This document shows, piece after piece, positions 33,868 through 40,526 of a DNA stretch of 64,000 bases. Each line of letters opens with the position of its first letter. The first letter of the stretch is position 1. Origin of the DNA: an uncultured bacterium (GTDB taxonomy: Bacteria; Bacillota; Clostridia; Lachnospirales; Lachnospiraceae). The stretch is taken from contig CAOKFN010000009.1 of the NCBI GenBank assembly GCA_948467735.1, forward strand, positions 39,797 to 103,796, in the 5' to 3' direction. Under the pieces are notes generated by a model. It was not told the origin of the DNA and did no database searches. It saw only the letters and a list, made by a program, of their open reading frames with translations. A program made the position numbers and the translations under genes.

Positions 33868-34131
33868 CTTTTTTATCCGCCGCGAATTCCGGCCGGGGCG
33901 GCAGCGCTGTGTTTGTGCGGCGATGCTGTCTTGACGGGGGACTGCGCGGCAATCCTTTCTGTAATGTATGCTGACGACGGTCTGCCATGCCGCCCGATTC
34001 ACGGGCGGCGGACTGACGGAAAATTTTATTCCCGCGAGGTATTTGATTGCTCGTGAGTATAAGCAAATGTGTATGAAACTGCCTATTCTTGCAAAAACCT
34101 GAGTTTTTCGCAGAATATTGGCGGCCGATTG

Positions 34132-34161
34132 TTGACTTGCTCTTATCTAAATTGTTATTAT
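34132..34161 (+). promoter_or_regulatory. Plus-strand promoter toward the ECF sigma gene
   Basis: TTGACT (34132-34137), 18 bp, TATTAT (34156-34161). It lies 240 bases upstream of the sigma gene. Its -10 overlaps the -10 of the minus-strand promoter. Confidence 0.55.
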
Positions 34162-34185
34162 ATTATATCAGAATTATTTTCGCAA
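34157..34185 (-). promoter_or_regulatory. Minus-strand promoter for DAHP synthase
   Basis: TTGCGA (34185-34180), 17 bp, TATAAT (34162-34157). Confidence 0.65.
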
Positions 34186-34399
34186 GGGGTTTAGGAATAC
34201 TAAAAATAATTGAAATTATTCTTCTGATTATAAAATCACATCTTTCTACCAGCAAATAATGGTAAATTAAGGCTGGAGACAGCCCTGCGGCGAGGGCGGG
34301 GAGAAAGGTGTTTATGTATGGGGCGGATTTGAACGGTCAGTACTAACGGTTAAAAATGATAATATTGATAGCAGGGGGATTCAGTTTGCAGCGGATGGG

Positions 34400-34915
34400 G
34401 TGGCGGAACAGACAATGGATGAAAGACGATCTGCACTTGAGAAGGATGACGGGTTTGCGGAATTTTATAAAAATAATTTTGAGAGAATATACAAGTATGT
34501 ATATCGTATATTTCCAAACAAACAGATTGCGGAAGATATTGCACAGGAAACTTTCTATACGGCTTATTTAAAATATGGTGAATTTAGGGGACATCCTAAC
34601 CCGCAGTTGTGGCTGCTGCGGATTGCTCGTTACAAAATATTGGAATGCAGAAAGAGTATGCGGTATAGAAGGGCGGAGCCCTTGGAACAGGAGTGTCCGG
34701 AATTGGCAAAGGAGGATGTGCATTATAGTGTCAAAGAGCTGGAGGTGTCGGCGCTTACCATGTTAGGGGAGAAGGGATGGCGGCTGATAAAGAGGCGTTA
34801 TTTGTTTGGCAGTACCATTTCGGAGATGGCAGAGGCGGAAGGAATTACAGAAAATAATATGAGAGTGCGGCTGTCGCGTTTGAGGAGTAGATTGAAGAAC
34901 GGGCTGGAGGATTAA
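34400..34915 (+). CDS. ECF-type RNA polymerase sigma factor
   Basis: A protein of up to 171 residues with sigma region 2 (FYKNNFERIYKYVYRIFPNKQIAEDIAQETFYTAY) and region 4 (GWRLIKRRYLFGSTISEMAEAEGITENNMRVRLSRLRSRLK). The short spacing without regions 1 and 3 marks an extracytoplasmic-function sigma factor. The start may be GTG 34400 or ATG 34415; I use the longer form without strong evidence. The next gene, 56 bases on, encodes a single-pass membrane protein and is the likely anti-sigma factor. Confidence 0.9.
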   Translation: MAEQTMDERRSALEKDDGFAEFYKNNFERIYKYVYRIFPNKQIAEDIAQETFYTAYLKYGEFRGHPNPQLWLLRIARYKILECRKSMRYRRAEPLEQECPELAKEDVHYSVKELEVSALTMLGEKGWRLIKRRYLFGSTISEMAEAEGITENNMRVRLSRLRSRLKNGLED

Positions 34916-34971
34916 GAAGGTGAACAGAATGAGGGGCTGGGAAGGTGAACAGGATGAAGGGACAGGAGAAA

Positions 34972-36312
34972 ATGAACCCAAATAAAGGGCTGCCAGTGAA
35001 GGAATTAAAGGATAAACTGGATTGGTATACTTTGTATGCTTCCGAAGAGGAGTATGATGAAAAGGCAGTGGAGTGTATTTTGTATCTGCTGGAGAGTGCG
35101 GAACCGCTGGAGAAAGGGGCAGTGGTATGCGCCGACGATGCTTGGAGACGTTTTCAGGGGATTGTGAGAGAGCGGGAAGAGGCGGAATCGGAGCTGGGAA
35201 GGTCGGAGTCCGCGTTCGAGCCTGTGGAGTCGGGTCTGGGAAGGTCGGAGTCCGCGTTCGAGCCTGCGAAGGCGGCTCTGGGAAGGTCGGAGTCCGCGTT
35301 CAAGCCTGTGGAATCGGGTCTGGGAAGGTCGGAGTCCGCGTTCGAGCCTGTGGAGTCGGGGCTGGGAAGGGCGCAAACCGCAATGGAGCCTGTGGGAAAG
35401 TATGCGAAAGCGGAGCTGGGAGGGTCGGAATCGTTGGGAGGTTCCGCAGCAGCAGGAAGGCCGGGGCTTGTGGGAAAGTCTTCAGGAATGTATGTAAGTG
35501 CGGAGACTTCGAGGAAGCAGGAGTTATCGGAGAAGCAGGAGTTATCAAAGAAGCGGAAATTACCAAAGGGGCGGAAGGTATCGGAGAGATATGGGGCTGG
35601 GAAGTCCATGGAGATATCAGAGGAGCTTGGGATTATGCCTGCTTACAATGGAAATCGTGCAGGTCAGGGGAGTGTTGTGATTCGCTATAAATATATTGCG
35701 GCGGCGGTGTTAGTGCTGTTGATTATATCGGTGGTGGGCGGCGCTCAGGCGACGGCAGGTCCCAATACCGGATTTTTTCATTGGCTGGAACGCAGCGATA
35801 AAAGGACGCAGATGTTGACTTCGCCGGATGAATTGGATGCGGATGTGACAAAGGATGTGATAACAGATGTGAAGGGAGTGAGCCTGCATTATGATAGGAA
35901 AGAGGCGCCGGAGTGGGCGGAGGAGTGGCTGGAAATTGACGAGGGATTTGAAATGCCGGAGAATTATGAGTGGGATTGTTTTGAGGTAGAAGAAGGTAGA
36001 AACTTTCATAAGATAACCAGCTATTATTCGGATAAACCTGTAAGTAAGAAGGTGCTTTTTGGAATGGTAATGTATTATGGAAATATGTCTTTTAATACAG
36101 AAGGGTTTTTAGATTATAGTTATTATGACAGTTATAAAATAGACCAAAAAGAAATGTATATTTATAATAGGGTAGAAGAAACAGGAAGGAAATACTATGT
36201 GATATATTTTTATGATGAGAATTGTCAATTTTTTATACAGGGACATGACGATTTAGAAGTGTTAAAAGGATTAATCGAAGAGTATTGGCGCTGTGTTAAA
36301 AAATATTTGTAA
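34972..36312 (+). CDS. Probable membrane anti-sigma factor with a repeat-rich cytoplasmic linker
   Basis: This 446-residue protein has an N-terminal soluble region starting KELKDKLDWYTLYASEEEYDEKAVECILYLLE, typical of clostridial proteins encoded after ECF sigma genes. A 42-bp coding repeat follows (residues 76-138), then a long charged linker and one membrane helix (about residues 233-255, YIAAAVLVLLIISVVGG). The external domain ends like DUF4367 (YVIYFYDENCQFFIQGHDDLEVLKGLIEEY). The start at 34972 follows GGACAGGAG. The anti-sigma role is inferred from position and topology; no zinc-binding ASD motif is evident. Confidence 0.75.
   Translation: MNPNKGLPVKELKDKLDWYTLYASEEEYDEKAVECILYLLESAEPLEKGAVVCADDAWRRFQGIVREREEAESELGRSESAFEPVESGLGRSESAFEPAKAALGRSESAFKPVESGLGRSESAFEPVESGLGRAQTAMEPVGKYAKAELGGSESLGGSAAAGRPGLVGKSSGMYVSAETSRKQELSEKQELSKKRKLPKGRKVSERYGAGKSMEISEELGIMPAYNGNRAGQGSVVIRYKYIAAAVLVLLIISVVGGAQATAGPNTGFFHWLERSDKRTQMLTSPDELDADVTKDVITDVKGVSLHYDRKEAPEWAEEWLEIDEGFEMPENYEWDCFEVEEGRNFHKITSYYSDKPVSKKVLFGMVMYYGNMSFNTEGFLDYSYYDSYKIDQKEMYIYNRVEETGRKYYVIYFYDENCQFFIQGHDDLEVLKGLIEEYWRCVKKYL
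35197..35385 (+). repeat. 42-bp coding minisatellite in the anti-sigma gene (about 4.5 units)
   Basis: Units start at 35197 and 35239 and continue, encoding GRSESAFEPVESGL with few changes. The period equals that of the first AddA block but the sequence is unrelated. Confidence 0.93.
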
Positions 36313-36452
36313 AAATTTGTAAAAAATTGAAATTTCTTGTAATAAAATGCTTTCTCAGGCCATTTATAATATAAAGGGATAATTTGAAATGTGTCTTATG
36401 GGAAAGGAGAATGGGAAGTCCTTCTAAAAAATTTATTAAAGGAGAGAAAGAA

Positions 36453-36947
36453 ATGAGAAGAATAGTACAAATGATAATGAGCGGGGCAATTGTGATAGCA
36501 TTGCTTGCAGGGAGTTTTGATTTTACTTGTCTGGCGGCAGAGGCTGGGGATGTGGAAGTGGTGGAGGAAGCTCCCGATGTGCTGGATGCTAAAGTGATTG
36601 ACATGGAGGACGGCGCAATGCCGTATACATCTCTTTCACAGTGTATTATCAGTATCAGCGGGCATGACGATGGCATGTATATCGATATTACCACAGGGGC
36701 GTCGGGAAAAGCTTCAGTGATAGGGGTAAAGGATGTTAAAATTCAGAAGAAGGTGTGGTATGGCTGGTCTACGGTGGGTACTTCCGAGGGAGGAGAAATC
36801 CAAGACCGCACTATGATGTTGGTCTGCATTACATACACGAAGGCTGTAAAGGGTGAAACGTATCGCGTTACCTGTGTACATTATGCGGATGTGGACGGTT
36901 ATTTAGAGGGAACAAACGATACGGGAGCCTTTGTTTATACATATTAA
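36453..36947 (+). CDS. Small secreted protein of unknown function (DUF6147-like)
   Basis: This 164-residue protein has a clear signal peptide (residues 1-27, IVIALLAGSFDFTCLAAEA). The mature part contains SQCIISISGHDDGMYIDIT, KVWYGWSTVGTSEGGE and ETYRVTCVHYADVDGYLEG. I believe this matches a lachnospiral family annotated as DUF6147. The start at 36453 follows AAAGGAGAG. It is the first gene after the sigma/anti-sigma pair and so a candidate target, but I cannot identify an ECF promoter. Confidence 0.7.
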   Translation: MRRIVQMIMSGAIVIALLAGSFDFTCLAAEAGDVEVVEEAPDVLDAKVIDMEDGAMPYTSLSQCIISISGHDDGMYIDITTGASGKASVIGVKDVKIQKKVWYGWSTVGTSEGGEIQDRTMMLVCITYTKAVKGETYRVTCVHYADVDGYLEGTNDTGAFVYTY

Positions 36948-36991
36948 CAAATAAACGAAATTGCTATGGGAACATGTTGACAATACATTAA

Positions 36992-37243
36992 ATGGAGGGT
37001 AAGACAATTTACTATATCAGTTTTTTCAGTACGCTGATTGAAACATTGGGATATGATCCGCAATGTGCCATTCTGGAGGTCAAGCTCTTGAGCGACGGGC
37101 AGGTGAGGCGATATGATGGCGTTCCGGAAGATGTCTGGTATCGTCTCAGGGGACATCATAATCCGGACGTCTATTATCGGAGACATATCTGTGGGAGCTA
37201 TCCGGAAGAAAAGTTCCCGGATAAGCGGGAAGACAATCCTTAA
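36992..37243 (+). CDS. KTSC-domain protein
   Basis: This 83-residue protein matches the KTSC fold: FFSTLIETLGYDPQCAILEVKLLSDGQVRRYDGVPEDVWYRL... ending in an HICGSYPEE-type tail, close to the consensus SxxIxxxGYD...LxVxFxxGxxYxYxxVP. The family is linked to RNA or nucleic-acid metabolism but its role is poorly known. The SD is weak and the start uncertain. Confidence 0.75.
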   Translation: MEGKTIYYISFFSTLIETLGYDPQCAILEVKLLSDGQVRRYDGVPEDVWYRLRGHHNPDVYYRRHICGSYPEEKFPDKREDNP

Positions 37244-37330
37244 AGCCGGACTGAAGTTTCATTATATAGTCGGTCTTATGAGGCTGTCGCATTAAGATGT
37301 TAATGCGTAAGGTATGAATGCAAAAGGTAT

Positions 37331-37381
37331 GCTGCCGCATATCAAGAAAAATGCTATAATGAATTTCCTTGATGCGGCAGC
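37331..37381. repeat. Imperfect inverted repeat enclosing a TGC-TATAAT box
   Basis: GCTGCCGCATATCAAG (37331-37346) is the complement of CTTGATGCGGCAGC (37368-37381) apart from a 2-base insertion. TATAAT (37355-37360) with an extended TG lies in the loop. It could end the KTSC transcript or regulate a promoter. The rest of the 270-base gap shows nothing. Confidence 0.6.
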
Positions 37382-37553
37382 CCTTTTCATCATCGGGAAA
37401 GCGTGTCTTCGAGGAAAGAGCTTCATCTGCTGCCGTGGCCGCGCCTTGCTGTAAGGTTGAACGGCTGTATTTTTAGGCCGACAATAATAATTTTTTGGAG
37501 TATATGGGAAGAAGACTCTTGACATGTATTAGGCAGAATGGTAGTATATGTAT

Positions 37554-37647
37554 AAACGAGGTACTGACCGTAAATCAACGGTTCGCCTCTGTTAATTGGT
37601 TATTAAAAAAGCAGCCAACTACTTTTGCGAGGAGCGGCTGCTTTTTT
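37554..37647 (+). ncRNA. Putative antitoxin RNA, copy 1
   Basis: The promoter is TTGACA (37519-37524), 17 bp, TAGTAT (37542-37547). The RNA begins with a two-part hairpin, GAGG...ACCGT-aaatca-ACGGT...CCTC, and ends at GCAGCC...GGCTGC (37611-37641) with T6. Its 3' part is complementary to the end of the toxin reading frame on the other strand. The exposed GUACUG can pair with CAGUAC just upstream of the SD in the toxin leader. Confidence 0.7.
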
Positions 37648-37750
37648 GATGTTTATCTTTCGTCCTGTGGACAATGTCTATCACCCTCACAATAGTGTTG
37701 ATGAGGGAAGCGGCAATGCCCAGAATCTTAAGGACCGTCTCTAGCATCAT
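37619..37750 (-). CDS. Putative small membrane toxin, copy 1 (43 residues)
   Basis: The peptide has an N-terminal hydrophobic/amphipathic part (LETVLKILGIAASLINTIV) and a basic tail (HRTKDKHQKSSRSSQK), the look of small membrane-acting type I toxins. It begins with two ATG codons and a poor SD, overlapping a better-placed short ORF at 37728-37778. The stop codon lies inside the terminator hairpin it shares with the facing RNA. I do not recognise the family; it is not TxpA/BsrG or Fst. Confidence 0.65.
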   Translation of the reverse strand: MMLETVLKILGIAASLINTIVRVIDIVHRTKDKHQKSSRSSQK

Positions 37751-37778
37751 ATCCTTTGCCTTTCGTAATATTTTCCAT
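37728..37778 (-). CDS. Short overlapping leader ORF upstream of toxin copy 1 (mok-like)
   Basis: The 16-residue frame (MENITKGKGYDARDGP) has a perfect AGGAGG (37793-37788) nine bases before its ATG and overlaps the toxin start in another frame. It is also present at 38180-38230 and 38638-38688. Toxin translation may be coupled to it, as hok is to mok. This is an inference. Confidence 0.45.
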   Translation of the reverse strand: MENITKGKGYDARDGP

Positions 37779-37878
37779 ATGTATCATCCTCCTAAATGTA
37801 CTGGAAGCTCTCAAAATGTACTCATCTTGGCGAAAGGCGAACCGCTGGCCGTGATACGGGCAGCACCCCATGAGGAAA

Positions 37879-37907
37879 ATGATAGCATATGGGAGGGAGG
37901 AAAGCAA
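37879..37907 (-). promoter_or_regulatory. Toxin promoter, copy 1
   Basis: Minus strand TTGCTT (37907-37902), 17 bp, TATCAT (37884-37879). The predicted start is near 37872, giving a leader of about 120 bases. Confidence 0.7.
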
Positions 37908-38021
37908 TGGGATTTTGCGAAAAATGATACAAAAAGAGTTTTTATAAGGATTTTATCCGTTTGTCGTGCGCAGGAAGAAAAATATCTTGACATACCGCCG
38001 ACAGAATGGTAGTATACAAAT

Positions 38022-38112
38022 AAACGAGGTACTGACCGTGAATCAACGGTTCGCCTCAGTTATGGTTGCTTAAAAGCAGTCGGTCACTTGGCGGGATCGC
38101 GGCTGCTTTTTT
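38022..38112 (+). ncRNA. Putative antitoxin RNA, copy 2
   Basis: The promoter is TTGACA (37987-37992), 17 bp, TAGTAT (38010-38015). It has the same 5' hairpin, and ends at GCAGTC...GGCTGC followed by T6. It is intact although the facing toxin is broken. Confidence 0.7.
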
Positions 38113-38202
38113 GATGTTTATCTTTCGTCCTGTGGACAATGTCTATTACCCTCACAATAGTGTTGACGAGGGAAGCGGCTTAAGGACCGTCTCTAGCATC
38201 AT
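38084..38202 (-). pseudogene. Toxin copy 2, inactivated by a 13-bp deletion
   Basis: Relative to copies 1 and 3, thirteen bases are missing near 38179, between GAAGCGGC and TTAAGG. The frame shifts after residue 8 and stops at 38152 (16 residues). The original stop position is still recognisable at 38084. The promoter and leader remain intact. Confidence 0.8.
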
Positions 38203-38330
38203 ATCCTTTGCCTTTCGTAATATTTTCCATATGTATCATCCTCCTAAATGTACTGGAAGCTCTCAAAATGTACTCATCTTGGCGAAAGGCGAACCGCTGG
38301 CCGTGATACGGGCAGCACCCCATGAGGAAA

Positions 38331-38359
38331 ATGATAGCATATGGGAGGGAGGAAAGCAA
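38331..38359 (-). promoter_or_regulatory. Toxin promoter, copy 2
   Basis: Minus strand TTGCTT (38359-38354), 17 bp, TATCAT (38336-38331), identical to copies 1 and 3. Confidence 0.65.
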
Positions 38360-38465
38360 TCGGATTTTGCGAAAAATGTGACAAAAAGAGTTTTATATAG
38401 ATTTTCAGGGTGCGCAGGAAGAAAAATATCTTGACATACCGCTGACAGAATGGTAGTATACAAAT

Positions 38466-38557
38466 AAAAGAGGTACTGACCGTAAATCAACGGTTCGCCT
38501 CAGTTATTGTTGCTCAAAAAGCAACCGACTACTTGGCAGATGAGCGGTTGCTTTTTT
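38466..38557 (+). ncRNA. Putative antitoxin RNA, copy 3
   Basis: The promoter is TTGACA (38431-38436), 17 bp, TAGTAT (38454-38459). The terminator stem is GCAACC (38521-38526) with GGTTGC (38546-38551), both arms changed relative to copy 1 so that pairing is kept. Confidence 0.7.
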
Positions 38558-38660
38558 GATGTTTATCTTTCGTCCTGTGGACAATGTCTATCACCCTCAC
38601 AGTAGTGTTGACGAGGGAAGCGACAATGCCCAGAATCTTAAGGACCGTCTCTAGCATCAT
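38529..38660 (-). CDS. Putative small membrane toxin, copy 3 (43 residues)
   Basis: It differs from copy 1 by a handful of mostly conservative substitutions (for example GIVASLVNTTV for GIAASLINTIV; tail NRSSAK for SRSSQK). Length, double ATG and overlap with the terminator are kept. An intact frame with amino-acid changes suggests selection on the peptide, though the numbers are small. Confidence 0.65.
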   Translation of the reverse strand: MMLETVLKILGIVASLVNTTVRVIDIVHRTKDKHQKSNRSSAK

Positions 38661-38788
38661 ATCCTTTGCCTTTCGTAATATTTTCCATATGTATCATCCT
38701 CCTAAATGTACTGGAAGCTCTCAAAATGTACTCATCTTGGCGAAAGGCGAACCGCTGGCCGTGATACGGGCAGCACCCCATGAGGAAA

Positions 38789-38817
38789 ATGATAGCATAT
38801 GGGAGGAAGGAAAGCAA
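38789..38817 (-). promoter_or_regulatory. Toxin promoter, copy 3
   Basis: Minus strand TTGCTT (38817-38812), 17 bp, TATCAT (38794-38789). Confidence 0.7.
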
Positions 38818-39042
38818 TCGGATTTTTACAGAAATTCCGCAAATTACGAGAAAAATTTTTGCCTCATCAAAGCTTGTCCTTCAAAGGTATCGCCGACAGA
38901 AATAAAGGATACCATGGAAGAGAATCCGGAGCCTGCGAGGAAGAGGTATGGCCGTGTTAAGGGGCATTCGGATTGGGGAGACGAAAAAACGGCAGTGATC
39001 TTGTGGACAGGATTGTCCTGATAGGGAGGGGGGATATAATAC

Positions 39043-39071
39043 TTGACAATGAGGAATATCTGTCATATATT
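39043..39071 (+). promoter_or_regulatory. Promoter of the Cys-rich small protein
   Basis: TTGACA (39043-39048), 17 bp, TATATT (39066-39071). Confidence 0.78.
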
Positions 39072-39076
39072 ATAAA

Positions 39077-39091
39077 TGAGAATGGTTCTCA
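39077..39091 (+). promoter_or_regulatory. Putative Fur-type operator
   Basis: TGAGAATGGTTCTCA is a 7-1-7 palindrome with a single mismatch, close to the Fur core TGATAATnATTATCA. It covers the expected transcription start, where binding would repress. Confidence 0.65.
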
Positions 39092-39124
39092 ATATAGGAA
39101 AAGGAGAACCCTGCGGAGGTAAAA

Positions 39125-39304
39125 ATGGCGGATTTTATTATTGTTGCAATTTTGGCTGTCATTGTGTTTTTTATTTTGAGAGGCCGGTTCGGCGGGAATG
39201 GCAAGGGAGCGTGCGGGGGAGGCTGCGCGGGCTGTTCCGGCTGCTGCGGTCATAGCTGTCATCAGGAAAAAAATACACGGAAAAAATATCGAAAGAATTT
39301 TTAA
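39125..39304 (+). CDS. FeoB-associated Cys-rich membrane protein
   Basis: This 59-residue protein has one N-terminal membrane helix (DFIIVAILAVIVFFIL), then a Gly/Cys cluster (GACGGGCAGCSGCCGHSCH) and a basic tail. This is the pattern of the small proteins usually encoded after feoB and thought to aid iron uptake. The SD GGAGG lies 7 bases upstream. No feoA or feoB is nearby, so it is an orphan, but its own promoter and Fur-like box fit an iron role. Confidence 0.82.
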   Translation: MADFIIVAILAVIVFFILRGRFGGNGKGACGGGCAGCSGCCGHSCHQEKNTRKKYRKNF

Positions 39305-39325
39305 TGTCCTTTTTTTAATTTTGTC

Positions 39326-39354
39326 TTTCACATAAAAGAGGAATATGCTATACT
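39326..39354 (+). promoter_or_regulatory. Promoter of the polysaccharide deacetylase gene
   Basis: TTTCAC (39326-39331), 17 bp, TATACT (39349-39354) with an extended TG. Confidence 0.65.
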
Positions 39355-39388
39355 ACATGTGAAGGTTTTAAAAGGTTTGGGATGAAAT

Positions 39389-40462
39389 ATGGCGGAAGAC
39401 AATATGCAGAAGACGGGCAGGCGCAGGCGGGTGCGATGGCTAAAGTATTGCAATATGTGTATGACTGGCATAACGATTGTAATGTTGATAGCGCTTTGCG
39501 GCGCGCTGCTTGTCAGAGTACAAGATCAGAAGGGTACCATAGAAGTTCTCAGCGGACAGGTGGAAGAGTTATCTCTGCTTGCGTCAAGACAGCAGGTGCA
39601 GCTGGGGCATTTGGCGGAGGAGCTTCAGACCGTGCGAAAGGAAGCCGGGGAAAGCAGGGATTCAAAAGAACCGGATACCGGGCAGGAAGAGACCAAGGAC
39701 GACAAAAAGACACCGGACGACAAAAAAATTCAGGATAACAAAGAGAGCGGGCGGGAAGACAAGGAGGATGCCAAAGAGACTGCCGCTCAGGCAGCCGCAG
39801 CACATAAGGTTTATTTGACCTTTGACGACGGCCCAAGTAATCATACACAGGATATTTTGGACATATTGGATGAATATGGCGTCAAGGCGACCTTTTTTGT
39901 AGTGGGGGATAATGCTGCCAATAAGGATATTTTAAATCGAATTGTGGAAGGCGGGCATACTCTGGGCATGCATTCCTGCAGCCATAAATATGGGGAGCTT
40001 TATGCGTCGGTTGAGAATTTTGCCGAGGATTTTGTAAGGCAGAGAGATTTTCTCTATGAGACTGTAGGAGTGAATTGTACCCTTTATCGGTTTCCCGGGG
40101 GCAGCTCGAATACGGTGAAAAGCCGTACCATAGAGATGGCGGAGTTCGCAAGGTATCTGGATGAACAGAAAACACGTTTTTTTGACTGGAACATATCCTC
40201 CGGGGACGGGGGCAGCGTGGTTCTTCCCGTGGAGACATTGCTGGAGAACTGCACTGCGAATGTGGGCAGGTACAGCACGGCCGTTATTTTGATGCATGAC
40301 ACGGCGATAAAAACGACTACGGTGGAGGCGCTGCCTGCAATCATTGAAACGATTCAGAGCATGGAAGATACGGTGATTCTGCCGATTACGGATGAAACTC
40401 CGCTGATTCAGCACATAAAATGGCAGGATAATGTTCAGACGTCCGGCAGGACGCTTCCTTGA
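39389..40462 (+). CDS. Membrane-anchored polysaccharide deacetylase (NodB domain)
   Basis: This 357-residue protein has a membrane helix at residues 25-45, a coiled-coil region (VEVLSGQVEELSLLASRQQ-like, residues 50-80) and an acidic/lysine linker of DDKK repeats. The NodB domain starts at about residue 139: TFDDGPS, HTLGMHSCSHKY (metal His pair), YRFPGGSSN, and ILMHD at the end. It should remove acetyl groups from peptidoglycan or another wall polymer outside the cell. Its 3' end is followed after 64 bases by pyrH. Confidence 0.92.
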   Translation: MAEDNMQKTGRRRRVRWLKYCNMCMTGITIVMLIALCGALLVRVQDQKGTIEVLSGQVEELSLLASRQQVQLGHLAEELQTVRKEAGESRDSKEPDTGQEETKDDKKTPDDKKIQDNKESGREDKEDAKETAAQAAAAHKVYLTFDDGPSNHTQDILDILDEYGVKATFFVVGDNAANKDILNRIVEGGHTLGMHSCSHKYGELYASVENFAEDFVRQRDFLYETVGVNCTLYRFPGGSSNTVKSRTIEMAEFARYLDEQKTRFFDWNISSGDGGSVVLPVETLLENCTANVGRYSTAVILMHDTAIKTTTVEALPAIIETIQSMEDTVILPITDETPLIQHIKWQDNVQTSGRTLP

Positions 40463-40526
40463 GGGGCGTCCTTGTATAACGACTGTACTGCATGAAATAT
40501 CAAATTTAGGAAAGGGCGTGACGGGG

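Larger units (their letters stand above)
33868..34399. other. Long divergent region between DAHP synthase and the ECF sigma gene
   Basis: It holds the overlapping divergent promoters near 34132-34185 and a 280-base DAHP-synthase leader. On the minus strand the leader includes a perfect hairpin CCGCCCG-tgaat-CGGGCGG and an A/T-rich hairpin GCGAAAAAC-tca-GGTTTTTGC. The sigma-side leader has GGCTG-gaga-CAGCC. I see no Trp-rich leader peptide or T-box. Confidence 0.55.
37519..38825. repeat. Three tandem copies of a convergent type I toxin-antitoxin cassette
   Basis: The cassette repeats with periods of 468 and 444 bp (TTGACA at 37519, 37987 and 38431). Each copy contains, left to right: a plus-strand promoter, a roughly 95-nt RNA, a bidirectional terminator, a minus-strand small ORF, its leader and its minus-strand promoter. 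Copies are nearly identical from the terminator to the toxin promoter. Copy 3 ends near 38825, after which similarity stops. The region 38826-39042 holds no gene I can support. Confidence 0.85.

Noticed and set aside
33868..34002. N-terminal extension of DAHP synthase (45 codons)
   Set aside because: Family members start at MSFEFIKK; the extension lies in a hairpin-containing leader and has no similarity.
37674..39021. Plus-strand ORFs of 112, 122 and 145 codons conserved among the three cassette copies
   Set aside because: They have no ribosome binding site, run through the promoters and leaders of the cassette, and their similarity follows from DNA identity of the repeats. The minus-strand small ORFs with promoters and terminators explain the region better.
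38870..39021. A 35-codon ORF (MEENPEPARKRYG...) after the third cassette
   Set aside because: It has no recognisable SD, no family similarity and no promoter of its own.
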